Position numbers and translations under genes: made by a program
NCBI RefSeq assembly: GCF_900091515.1
Contig: NZ_LT607410.1
Span: forward strand, 372,001 to 436,000
Source: Micromonospora purpureochromogenes
GTDB lineage: Bacteria; Actinomycetota; Actinomycetes; Mycobacteriales; Micromonosporaceae
DNA: 64,000 bases
Reading direction: 5' to 3'
The notes under the pieces: generated by a model
What the model saw: only the letters and a program-made list of their open reading frames with translations
The model's database searches: none
What the model was told of the DNA's origin: nothing
In this document: piece after piece, positions 14,742 through 22,525 of the stretch
Position numbering within the stretch: the first letter of the stretch is position 1
Layout of the letters: each line of letters begins with the position of its first letter

Positions 14742-14978
14742 TCAGCGCGGGCGGTTGTTCCAGTTGTAGAACGTCGGGATGTTCTCGAAGTGGTTCCACG
14801 CGCAGACCGCGCTGGCGCCGTCGGAACCCGACACCTCCGCTCGCGACCGACGCGCGGCCTCGGCCTCGTGGAGCAGGGCGGTCAGCCCCGGGGCGGCCTG
14901 CCGGACCCGGTCCACGACCGGATCGACGGCACCTCTCCCGACGTGCTCAGGCTGCCGGTCACTGGTGGTCTCGGGCAT
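14742..14978 (-). CDS. amcA: Multiple-cyclophane RiPP precursor peptide, AmcA-like
   Basis: A 78-residue peptide. The leader (MPETTSDRQPEHVGRGAVDP) is polar; the middle is helical (LTALLHEAEAARRSR); the C-terminus is CAWNHFENIPTFYNWNNRPR. That core is packed with aromatic-X-Asn/Asp-type triplets (WNH, FEN, FYN, WNN), the motif that three-residue-cyclophane radical SAM enzymes cross-link from ring carbon to the third residue's beta carbon. The start overlaps the 3' end of the radical SAM gene by 20 bases, so the peptide is coupled to its maturase; GGAGGGAG upstream can serve as ribosome site. The name follows the actinobacterial AmcA/AmcB family as I recall it; the core pattern is seen directly. 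Confidence 0.75.
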   Translation of the reverse strand: MPETTSDRQPEHVGRGAVDPVVDRVRQAAPGLTALLHEAEAARRSRAEVSGSDGASAVCAWNHFENIPTFYNWNNRPR

Positions 14979-16080
14979 GCTCCAACACTCCCTCCAGTAG
15001 GCGGATCTTGCTGTTGCGGCAGTGCTCGGTCTCCGTACCGTCAAAACGCCCCAGCTCGAAGTAACGGTTGGCCGCGTGGCCGCCACCGCAGAAGCCGAAG
15101 TACGGGCAGGACGACCGGCACGCCTCGACCCCGGCCAGGAACTCGCCGACCCACGGCGTACCCGCCGCGCCGGCCAGGATCTCGGCCAGCGGGGTCGCCA
15201 GCACGTTGCCGCTGCTGAAGTCGCCGTAGCGGGGGTGGGTGAAGCCGGCCAGCTCGGGGGAGAGCACGGTCACCGACCCGTCGTGGCCGATCGTGGGGAT
15301 CGGGTCGAGCTGCCGGGGCAGCAGATCGTCCGCCGCGCCGTCCAGCACCGCCGCGGCGTAGCGCAACGACCACTCCACCTCCCGCAGGTGGATGCGGGGC
15401 GCCCGGCGCCAGGCCGCGACCAGCTCCGCCCAGAACGCGGTCACCGTCGCCGCGTCGTGCGCGTTGCCCCGGGTGTTGACCCCCTCGGTCTCCTCGATGT
15501 TGACGCCGAGCACGTCGCAGCCGAGGTCGAGGAAGTAGTCGTACAGCTCGGTGGCGTAGCCGGGGGCGGGCCGGCTCACCACGGCGAGCGCCGAGAACGG
15601 CAGGCCGTGCCGGCGCAGCGCCGCCACCCCGCGCACGATCCGGTCGTACGCCGGCTGGCCGGCCCGGGTCACCCGGTCGCCGTTGCGCTCCCGGGCGCCG
15701 TCCACGCTCACGCTCACCCGCACGCCGTGTTCGACGAAGAACGCGCACCAGGCGTCGTCGATCAGCGTGGCGTTGGTCTGGACGTGGTGCTCCACCTGCG
15801 GCCCGAACGGGGCCATCAGGGCGGCCAGGTGCTCCCGACCGGCCGCGAGGGGCTCCCCGCCGTGCCACACCACCGAGAACCGCCCGGTGGCCGCCCACGG
15901 GTCCACGGCGGCGGCGACCGCCTCCGCGACCGCCACCGGCATCCGCCGGTCGACGGCGCGGAACGGCAGGTAGCAGTAGACGCAGTCCAGGTTGCACAGG
16001 GTGGTCGGCTGCATCACCACGTACGAGGGAACCCCGGCGATGCCCCGCATCCCCGTCACGGGCTGTGCCCGAGCAGCCAT
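14959..16080 (-). CDS. amcB: Cyclophane-forming radical SAM/SPASM peptide maturase, AmcB-like
   Basis: A 373-residue peptide-modifying enzyme. The radical SAM cluster motif is CNLDCVYCYL (CxxxCxxC) near residue 30, followed by VVWHGGEPLAAG (GGE motif) and HHVQTNATLIDDAWC. The C-terminal SPASM domain has the cysteine set CRSSCPYFGFCGGG and ends GTETEHCRNSKIRLLEG, with the HAANRYFELG signature seen in FxsB/GrrM/XyeB/AmcB-type maturases. It binds extra [4Fe-4S] clusters and cross-links aromatic side chains of the adjoining precursor. AGGAGGG precedes the ATG. No protease or transporter gene is adjacent, so processing must use other loci. Confidence 0.88.
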   Translation of the reverse strand: MAARAQPVTGMRGIAGVPSYVVMQPTTLCNLDCVYCYLPFRAVDRRMPVAVAEAVAAAVDPWAATGRFSVVWHGGEPLAAGREHLAALMAPFGPQVEHHVQTNATLIDDAWCAFFVEHGVRVSVSVDGARERNGDRVTRAGQPAYDRIVRGVAALRRHGLPFSALAVVSRPAPGYATELYDYFLDLGCDVLGVNIEETEGVNTRGNAHDAATVTAFWAELVAAWRRAPRIHLREVEWSLRYAAAVLDGAADDLLPRQLDPIPTIGHDGSVTVLSPELAGFTHPRYGDFSSGNVLATPLAEILAGAAGTPWVGEFLAGVEACRSSCPYFGFCGGGHAANRYFELGRFDGTETEHCRNSKIRLLEGVLEHARDHQ

Positions 16081-16178
16081 CGGCCCTCCTACCCCGTGCC
16101 TGAGGCCCTTCAGGCTAGGCGGCGATGGCCACTCGGGTGAAGCCCTGATCAGGTACTCGGATGATCAACGCAGCGTGA

Positions 16179-17333
16179 TCAGCCGCGGGTGTGCTGCCCG
16201 ATCATCTGCACGTTGCCGGAACCCTCGATGATCTCGCCGGCCTGCCAGGCGTCGACGCCGCGGCCGGTCAGGGTGGCCAGCGCCCGGTCGGCGTCCTCGG
16301 CCGAGACGATCGCGAACATGCCGACGCCCATGTTGAAGGTCGCCTCCATCTCCGGGTCCTCGATCCGGCCCTTGGACTGGATCAGGTCGAAGACCGGCTG
16401 CGGCTTCCAGGTGGAGCGGTTGACCACCGCGTCGACGTGCTCCGGCAGGACCCGCACCAGGTTGCCCGGGATGCCGCCACCGGTCACGTGGGCCAGCGCC
16501 CGCACCTCGGCCTCGGCGATCAGCTTGAGGCAGTCCTGCGCGTAGATCTTGGTCGGGGTGAGCAGCTCCTCGCCGAGGGTGCGCTGCCGGCCGAAGTCCT
16601 CGATCACCACGTCCAGCCGCATCCGGCCCGCGCCGAGCAGCACGTGCCGGACCAGGGAGTAGCCGTTGGAGTGCAGGCCCGAGGAGCGCATGGCGATCAC
16701 CACGTCGCCGACCTCGACCCGCTCCGGGCTGAGGATGTCGCTCTCCTCCACCACGCCGACGCCGGTCGCGGAGATGTCGTACTCGTCGGGGCGGAGCACA
16801 CCCGGGTGCTCGGCGGTCTCGCCACCGAGCAGCGCGCAGCCGGCGTACCGGCAGCCGTCGGCGATGCCGGCGCCGATCTCGGCGACCTTGTCCGGCACGA
16901 CCTCGCCGGTGGCGATGTAGTCGAGCAGGAACAGCGGCTCGGCGCCGCAGGCCACCAGGTCGTCGACGACCATCGCGACCAGGTCGATGCCGACCGTGTC
17001 GTGGATGTCCATCTGCTGCGCGATCACCAGCTTGGTGCCCACGCCGTCGGTGGACGAGGCCAGGATCGGGTTCTTGTACTTCTTGGTGTCCAGGCGGAAC
17101 AGGCCGGCGAAGCCGCCGAGGTCGCCCATGACCTCCGGCCGCCGGGTCTGCTTGACCTTGGACTTCAGCAGCTCGACCGCGCGGTCGCCCGCCTCGATCG
17201 ACACACCGGCGTCCGCGTACGAGACCGAGCGTTTGCGCGCCGTGCGGCCGGAGCCGGCCGTCCAGAGCTGGCGGTCGCCGCCGGCGCCCGTCGGGCTGCT
17301 TCCTGCGCCGCTGCGCTCGGACACGTGCGTCAC
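16179..17333 (-). CDS. purM: Phosphoribosylformylglycinamidine cyclo-ligase (AIR synthetase)
   Basis: A 384-residue ATP-dependent enzyme closing the imidazole ring: FGAM to AIR, step five of IMP synthesis. Signatures in order: SVSYADAGVSIEAGDRAVEL (start of the conserved domain), LASSTDGVGTKLVIAQ (substrate and Mg binding), GIDLVAMVVDDLVACGAEPL, LLGGETAEHPG and ALAHVTGGGIPGNLVRVLPE. The first ~33 residues are a Gly/Ser-rich extension not found in short PurM. The gene is 55 bases downstream of purF on the same strand, the usual purF-purM operon. It ends about 100 bases before amcB; a weak TGATCA hairpin overlaps its stop codon. Confidence 0.95.
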   Translation of the reverse strand: MTHVSERSGAGSSPTGAGGDRQLWTAGSGRTARKRSVSYADAGVSIEAGDRAVELLKSKVKQTRRPEVMGDLGGFAGLFRLDTKKYKNPILASSTDGVGTKLVIAQQMDIHDTVGIDLVAMVVDDLVACGAEPLFLLDYIATGEVVPDKVAEIGAGIADGCRYAGCALLGGETAEHPGVLRPDEYDISATGVGVVEESDILSPERVEVGDVVIAMRSSGLHSNGYSLVRHVLLGAGRMRLDVVIEDFGRQRTLGEELLTPTKIYAQDCLKLIAEAEVRALAHVTGGGIPGNLVRVLPEHVDAVVNRSTWKPQPVFDLIQSKGRIEDPEMEATFNMGVGMFAIVSAEDADRALATLTGRGVDAWQAGEIIEGSGNVQMIGQHTRG

Positions 17334-17388
17334 GGTTCTCCCCTTTGGTTCTCGGTGCCGCTCGGGGTGCCGGGCGGCGCCGGTGGTG

Positions 17389-18927
17389 CTACGGGTGGAC
17401 GGTCGCGCCGCCGGGAGTGGCGACGAGCGGTGGGGCGGTGTGCCCGAGGTCGTCGGAAGGCTGGTTCGTGACCCGCCGCCCCACTCCTTCGAGCACGTGC
17501 TTGCCGATCAGGTTCCCGGCCGGCAGCTCGATCGGGTACTCCCCGTCGAAGCAGGCGCGGCACAGGCGGGTCTTGGGCTGCTCGGTCGCGGCGATGAGAC
17601 CCGGGAGCGAGACGTACCCGAGGGTGTCGGCGCCGATCGACCGGCGGATGCCCTCGTTGTCCAGCCCGTTGGCCAGCAGTTCGGCCCGGGTGGCGAAGTC
17701 GATGCCGTAGAAACACGGCCAGTTGACCGGCGGGGAGGAGATCCGCACGTGCACCTCCAGCGCGCCCGCCTCGCGCAGCATCCGCACGATGGCCCGCTGG
17801 GTGTTGCCGCGCACGATCGAGTCGTCGACCACCACCAGGCGCTTGCCCCGCACGTTCTCCCGCAGCGGGTTGAGCTTGAGCCGGATGCCGAGCTGGCGCA
17901 GGGTCTGCGACGGCTGGATGAAGGTGCGCCCGACGTACGGGTTCTTCATCAGGCCGGCGCCGTAGGTGATGCCGGACTCCTCGGCGTAGCCGATCGCGGC
18001 CGGCGTGCCGGACTCCGGCACCGGGATCACCAGGTCGGCCTCGACCGGGTGCTCCTTGGCGAGCTGGCGGCCGATCTGCACCCGGGCGGAGTGCACGTTG
18101 CGCCCGGCGATGGTGGCGTCCGGACGGGCGATGTAGACGTACTCGAAGAGGCAGCCCTTGGGCTCCGGCGCGGCGAACCGGGCCGAGCGCAGCCCGTCGG
18201 CGTCGATGGCGAGCAGCTCACCCGGCTCGACCTCGCGGACCACGCTGGCGCCGACGATGTCCAGCGCGGCCGTCTCGCTGGCCACCACCCAGCCGCGCTC
18301 CAGCCGGCCGAGCACCAGCGGGCGTACGCCGTGCGGGTCGCGGGCCGCGTAGAGCGTCGACTCGTCCATGAAGACGAAGCTGAACGCGCCCCGCAGCTGC
18401 GGCAGCACCTCCAGCGCGGCGGCCTCCACGGACAGGTCGGGGCGGCTGGCCAGCAGCATGGTCACCAGCGAGGTGTCGTTGGTGGCGCCGTCGGCGACCA
18501 GACCCCGCTCGGCGACCTCCTTCTGCAGCTCGGCGGTGTTGACCAGGTTGCCGTTGTGGGCCAGCGCGATGGTCGTGCCGGAGGTGGTGGACCGGATGGT
18601 CGGCTGGGCGTTCTCCCAGGTCGAGCCGCCGGTGGTGGAGTAACGGGCGTGGCCGATCGCGACGTGGCCGCGCAGGCTCGCCAGCGTCGGCTCGTCGAAG
18701 ACCTGGGCCACCAGACCGAGATCCTTGTAGACCACCACGCCGGAACCGTCGCTCACCGCGATGCCGGCGGCCTCCTGGCCCCGGTGCTGGAGGGCGTAGA
18801 GGCCGAAGTAGGTCAGGTTGGCGACCTCTTCGCCGGGGGCCCAGACGCCGAAGACGCCGCAGGCGTCCTGCGGGCCGGGTCGTTGGGGATCAAGGTCGTG
18901 GCTCAGCCGGCCGTCGCCTCGGGGCAC
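17389..18927 (-). CDS. purF: Amidophosphoribosyltransferase
   Basis: A 512-residue enzyme for the committed step: PRPP plus glutamine to phosphoribosylamine. Cys23 in DACGVFGVWAPG is the N-terminal nucleophile exposed after removal of a 22-residue propeptide. The glutaminase part continues through IGHARYSTTGGSTWENAQP and ALAHNGNLVNTAEL. The PRPP loop is LVVVDDSIVRGNTQRAIVRM. Cysteines in PPVNWPCFYGID and TRLCRACFDGEYP match the [4Fe-4S] ligands of the B. subtilis-type enzyme. GTG start with AGGGAG upstream. First gene of purF-purM; divergence from the sterol-carrier gene is not seen, both being on the minus strand with a ~170-base gap holding a likely promoter. Confidence 0.95.
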   Translation of the reverse strand: MPRGDGRLSHDLDPQRPGPQDACGVFGVWAPGEEVANLTYFGLYALQHRGQEAAGIAVSDGSGVVVYKDLGLVAQVFDEPTLASLRGHVAIGHARYSTTGGSTWENAQPTIRSTTSGTTIALAHNGNLVNTAELQKEVAERGLVADGATNDTSLVTMLLASRPDLSVEAAALEVLPQLRGAFSFVFMDESTLYAARDPHGVRPLVLGRLERGWVVASETAALDIVGASVVREVEPGELLAIDADGLRSARFAAPEPKGCLFEYVYIARPDATIAGRNVHSARVQIGRQLAKEHPVEADLVIPVPESGTPAAIGYAEESGITYGAGLMKNPYVGRTFIQPSQTLRQLGIRLKLNPLRENVRGKRLVVVDDSIVRGNTQRAIVRMLREAGALEVHVRISSPPVNWPCFYGIDFATRAELLANGLDNEGIRRSIGADTLGYVSLPGLIAATEQPKTRLCRACFDGEYPIELPAGNLIGKHVLEGVGRRVTNQPSDDLGHTAPPLVATPGGATVHP

Positions 18928-19097
18928 CCTGCCGCTCCCTCATGCTGGTCTGGACTGGCCTGGCGGAATCAGAGGTGCTGATCCGCGTTCCTCGGCCGGG
19001 ACCACTGTCGTCGCCTGACAGTGTACGCGAATGACAGTCGATACAGATAGTCACGATTTGGCTCCAGCGCGTCATCGCGACGATCGTGGAGTCGCTG

Positions 19098-19451
19098 CTA
19101 GAGGGGTAGATGCGCGGAGAGATCCGCCCGGTTCCCGCTCACCCGTACGCGACCCTCGGTGACGGCCTCGGCCCACGAGAGCCGTCCGGTCGCCAGCGCC
19201 AGCCAGGTCGCCGGATCCATCTCCACCACGTTCGGTGGGGTGCCCCGGGTGTGTCGGGGGCCCGGAAGGCACTGAACTGCACCGTAAGGTGGGACACGCA
19301 CCTCCACCGATCGGCCGGGGGCGCGCTCCGCGAGGGCGGTCAACAAGGCACGGACCGCCTCCCGGTACACCGGCCGTTCGGGCGTACGCCCCTCGTCGAG
19401 CGCCGTCAACGCCGCCGCGACCGCGGCGGACTTAATGTGCGGAGAGGACAC
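19098..19451 (-). CDS. Sterol carrier family protein
   Basis: A protein of about 117 residues. The N-terminal half is helical (IKSAAVAAALTALDEGRTPE, REAVRALLTALAERAPGRSV) and the C-terminal half shows the SCP-like pattern VVEMDPATWLALATGRLSWA then RVRVSGNRADLSAHLPL (the D-P-x-T-[WF] and S-G-x-R-A-D-L features of the family). Such proteins bind lipids or act as small cytosolic carriers; this one is conserved beside purF in actinobacteria. The GTG start follows a TATCGT word by about 7 bases, consistent with leaderless transcription. Function in purine metabolism is not implied. Confidence 0.75.
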   Translation of the reverse strand: MSSPHIKSAAVAAALTALDEGRTPERPVYREAVRALLTALAERAPGRSVEVRVPPYGAVQCLPGPRHTRGTPPNVVEMDPATWLALATGRLSWAEAVTEGRVRVSGNRADLSAHLPL

Positions 19452-19603
19452 GACGGGACGATACGACTCGATGGCGGAGGCCGCGACGCTGGCCCTGGGT
19501 CGCGCTGATCCGGTCAGACAAGGCATAGTTGCCGACGGCGTATTCGTACCGTGATGATCCCGGACCCACCCGGCCCGGGGAGTCAGCCCGGAAGGCGGTG
19601 GAC

Positions 19604-21667
19604 GTGTCAACACACCGACGTGCCTGGAAGCAGCGGGCCGGTGTGGTCGTAGCGCTGGTTGCCGGCGCCCTGCTCACCGTCCCCGCCACACCGGCCCTCG
19701 CGGCCACGATCACATCCTCGGACGGCTCCGTCACCATCGACGCCGGCCGCAGCAGCAGCATCAGTGTCGAGATCACCCCGGACGGGACCGAGATCGGCGC
19801 GGTTGTCAGCGTCACCGGCCTGCCGAGCGGCGTCAGCTGCTCCGGCGGCTGCGGAGAAGTGAAGTTCAATCCTCCGGGGTCGAAGCCCGAACGCGTGACG
19901 CTGACCCTGTCGGCTTCCGCGAACGCGCCGGCGGCCAACGGGACGCAGGCGACCGTGCGCGTCCAGGGCACCGCGGGCTCCGACGCCAAGCCACTCAGCG
20001 TGACCGTCAAGGCCCAGGCCGCTCCGACGACGACCGCTCCGCAGACCCAGACCGTCAACTCGATCTCCGGCAAGGTGACGGTCGCCGCCAACGGCGATCC
20101 GGTGCCCAACGCCGTGGTGATGCTGCGCGACTCGCAGGGCCACCAGCGACAGACCACCAGCGACGGCAGCGGCAACTACCGCTTCACCGGCTCCAGCTCG
20201 CAGCCGATCACCCCCGGCCGGATCGACCTCGGCGCGAGCAAGGACAACATCGTCGCGACCAAGACGATCAACGCGAGCGCCGGGCAGAGCCTGACCGGCC
20301 AGCGGATCGCCCTGGCGATCAAGGTCGAGGTCTCCCCGAGCGCGACGCCGTCGGTGACCGCCGAGGCGCTGCCCACCGACGAGGTGACCGAGGAGACCGC
20401 CGAGGAGACCGAGGCGGCTGCTCCCGGGCAGTCCCAGGCCGCGTCGGACGACGGCGGGGGCTTCGGCTCCTTCATGATCATCCTGCTCGGCGGCCTGCTG
20501 GTCGCGGCCGGCGTCGGCACGATCGTGCTGCTCTGGATGCGACGCAGGAACGCCGACGAGGACGACGACGCCCAGGCCGGCGCCGCCGCGGGCGCCATCC
20601 CCGGCGCGCGGGGCGCGTTCCGGGGGGCCGACGACCACACCCGCGTGGTCAACCCGGTCGGGGCGGCCGGGCCGGACCCGACCATGGTCGGCGGCACCGC
20701 GCTCAGCGACGCGCCGACGATGATGCACCGCCCGGTCGTGGACGACGTACCGCCGGACCCGTACGGGGCTCCGCCGCAGCCGTACGGCGCCGCGGGCGCC
20801 GCGGCGGGCGGCTGGGCCGGCAGCGGCTACGGCGACGAGCCCGCCCAGGGCGGCTACGGCCAGCAGGGCGGCTACGGCAACGCCCCCGCCTCCGGTGGGG
20901 GATACGGCGGCGCGCCCGCCTCCGGTGGGGGATACGGCGGCGCGCCCGCCTCGGGTGGCGGCTACGGCGGCGCCCCGTCCGCCGACGCCGGTTACGGCGC
21001 GGCCGGCGCGGCGGCCGGCGGCTACGGCAACGCTCCCGCCTCCGGCGGCGGCTACGGCAGCCGGGAATACGGCGCGCCGACCGGCGGCCAGGACCAGGGT
21101 GGCGGCTACGGCGAGCGCTACGACGAGCCCACCGGCCGGTACACCGGGGAGAGCACCGGCGCGTACGCCCCGGCGGCCGACCCGTACCCGACCAGCACCT
21201 ACCAGCCGGACCAGGGCCAGGGCTACGGCCAGCCGGACCCGGCGCCGTACGGCCGGGGCCAGGAACCGGCCGGCGGCTACGGCGGTGGCAACGGCTACGG
21301 CGCGCAGGGCGGCGGCTACGACACCGGCGGCCAACAGCCGGGCTACGACAACGGCTACGGCGCTGCCCAGGGCGGCTACGACCAGCAGGGCGGCGGCTAC
21401 GGCGCCGGCCAGGGCGGGTACGGCCAGCAGGGCGGCTATGAGCAGCCGGCCGGCGGCTACGGCGCCGGCCAGGGTGGCTACGGCCAGCAGGGCGGCTACG
21501 ACCAGGAGCCGCCGCAGCAGCGCACCGGCGGCTACGACGACCGGGGCTACGACCAGCAGCAGGGCGGCGGCTACTACGGCGACCAGGCCCAGGCGGGTCG
21601 GGGGCGGCCGGACGCGGCGCCGCAGCAGGACCGGGGCGGCCGCCGCCTCGACTGGCTGGACGACTGA
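19604..21667 (+). CDS. Membrane-anchored surface protein with Gly/Tyr-rich cytoplasmic tail
   Basis: About 687 residues. A signal peptide (AGVVVALVAGALLTVPATPA-LA-A) is followed by a beta-rich region with a Cys pair (SCSGGCGEV) and a carboxypeptidase-regulatory-like repeat (ISGKVTVAANGDPVPNAVVM ... TTSDGSGNYRFTG). An acidic/Thr linker (TDEVTEETAEETEAAA) leads to one membrane helix (SFMIILLGGLLVAAGVGTIV) and a basic stop-transfer WMRRRN. The remaining ~360 residues are cytoplasmic: an acidic patch, then Gly/Tyr/Gln-rich low complexity with many GGYG and GGGYG units. No catalytic motif. Topology suggests a sensor or scaffold linking wall to cytoplasm. GTG start; an alternative GTG lies two codons upstream. 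It ends at a strong convergent terminator. Confidence 0.75.
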   Translation: MSTHRRAWKQRAGVVVALVAGALLTVPATPALAATITSSDGSVTIDAGRSSSISVEITPDGTEIGAVVSVTGLPSGVSCSGGCGEVKFNPPGSKPERVTLTLSASANAPAANGTQATVRVQGTAGSDAKPLSVTVKAQAAPTTTAPQTQTVNSISGKVTVAANGDPVPNAVVMLRDSQGHQRQTTSDGSGNYRFTGSSSQPITPGRIDLGASKDNIVATKTINASAGQSLTGQRIALAIKVEVSPSATPSVTAEALPTDEVTEETAEETEAAAPGQSQAASDDGGGFGSFMIILLGGLLVAAGVGTIVLLWMRRRNADEDDDAQAGAAAGAIPGARGAFRGADDHTRVVNPVGAAGPDPTMVGGTALSDAPTMMHRPVVDDVPPDPYGAPPQPYGAAGAAAGGWAGSGYGDEPAQGGYGQQGGYGNAPASGGGYGGAPASGGGYGGAPASGGGYGGAPSADAGYGAAGAAAGGYGNAPASGGGYGSREYGAPTGGQDQGGGYGERYDEPTGRYTGESTGAYAPAADPYPTSTYQPDQGQGYGQPDPAPYGRGQEPAGGYGGGNGYGAQGGGYDTGGQQPGYDNGYGAAQGGYDQQGGGYGAGQGGYGQQGGYEQPAGGYGAGQGGYGQQGGYDQEPPQQRTGGYDDRGYDQQQGGGYYGDQAQAGRGRPDAAPQQDRGGRRLDWLDD
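20845..21600 (+). repeat. Coding tandem repeats, GGYG/GGGYGGAPAS type
   Basis: The tail of the surface protein is encoded by degenerate tandem repeats. Between about 20886 and 20990 a ~33-base unit (encoding ASGGGYGGAP) occurs three to four times, two copies being almost identical; further downstream GGYGAGQGGYGQQGGY units recur. Near-identical DNA implies recent slippage or recombination. Confidence 0.8.
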
Positions 21668-21683
21668 CCCAGGGACCGACGTG

Positions 21684-21715
21684 AAAGGGCCGCCCGGTGC
21701 TCCGGGCGGCCCTTT
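21684..21715. terminator. Bidirectional hairpin terminator
   Basis: Perfect 14-base arms AAAGGGCCGCCCGG / CCGGGCGGCCCTTT with a TGCT loop; the A and T ends make it work in both directions for the convergent surface-protein and ComB-like genes. Confidence 0.92.
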
Positions 21716-21727
21716 CGCATTGTCTGG

Positions 21728-22525
21728 TCAGGCGGCGGAGAAGACGCCCTGGCGCAGCAGCGGCACCACCTCGGAGACGCCGATCCGCACGGCGACCTCC
21801 ACGTCGCCGGCGAAGCCGCCCTCGATCAACTCCCGGCCGGAGACGCAGCCGCGCACCGCCGCCGGAACGTCAGGGGTGCTGGCCAGCGCGGCGAGGGCCA
21901 TCGCCGCCTCCACCGAGAGCCCACCCGGTACGCCGGAGAGGGCGTCCAGCACACTCGCCGCGCCCAACTGGTCCTCCACGCAGGGGCGCAGCGAGCCGTC
22001 CGGCCAGCGTTCACCGGCGGCCACCACGCCCACCGGGGCGTCGGTCGAGCCGTATCCCTGGCGGCGCAGCCAACGCCCGACGGCGCGGGCGTTGCGCAGG
22101 CACGCCGCGACCACCGGCAGGCCAGTGGCGCTGGCGGCGGCGCTGATGGCGGAGCCGTTCGGTGACGGCAGCACCAGGTCGGTGACGACCGGCGCGGTGC
22201 TCAACGCCGCCGGCGAGAGCGACCACGGGTGTTCCGGGGTGGTCTGCCGGCGGCCGACCGCGGCGACCGCGCCGACCCGCCGCGCGAAGTCCGCCGCCTG
22301 CTCACCCCAGGGGAACGGGTGCACCCGCATGCCCCGGCCGACCGCCACCTCGACGGCGGTGGTGAACGAGAGCACGTCCACCACCACCAGCACGGCGCAG
22401 ACCCGGCCGAGTTCGGCCGCCCCGGTCAGCCCCCAGTCGAACCGGGCGCCGGCACCGGGTTGGGCGTAGACGGCCCCGGCCAACGCCTCAGCGCTTATCG
22501 GGCGCGGAGGACTGCTCGTCGTCAC
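21728..22525 (-). CDS. 2-phosphosulfolactate phosphatase (ComB) family protein
   Basis: About 265 residues. ComB features: [30 protein letters not shown] (metal-binding Asp region), [13 protein letters not shown] and [16 protein letters not shown], then [20 protein letters not shown]. In methanogens the family dephosphorylates 2-phosphosulfolactate for coenzyme M; actinobacterial members lie beside purL and have no proven substrate. The reading frame overlaps the end of purL; I chose a GTG 38 bases inside purL, but a TTG directly after the purL stop is also possible. Translational coupling to purL is likely in either case. Confidence 0.75.
   Translation of the reverse strand: MTTSSPPRPISAEALAGAVYAQPGAGARFDWGLTGAAELGRVCAVLVVVDVLSFTTAVEVAVGRGMRVHPFPWGEQAADFARRVGAVAAVGRRQTTPEHPWSLSPAALSTAPVVTDLVLPSPNGSAISAAASATGLPVVAACLRNARAVGRWLRRQGYGSTDAPVGVVAAGERWPDGSLRPCVEDQLGAASVLDALSGVPGGLSVEAAMALAALASTPDVPAAVRGCVSGRELIEGGFAGDVEVAVRIGVSEVVPLLRQGVFSAA

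Noticed and set aside
20845..21600. Regular spaced repeats that might be a CRISPR array
   Set aside because: The repeats are in frame, encode GGYG-type units, have no unique spacers and no cas genes nearby.
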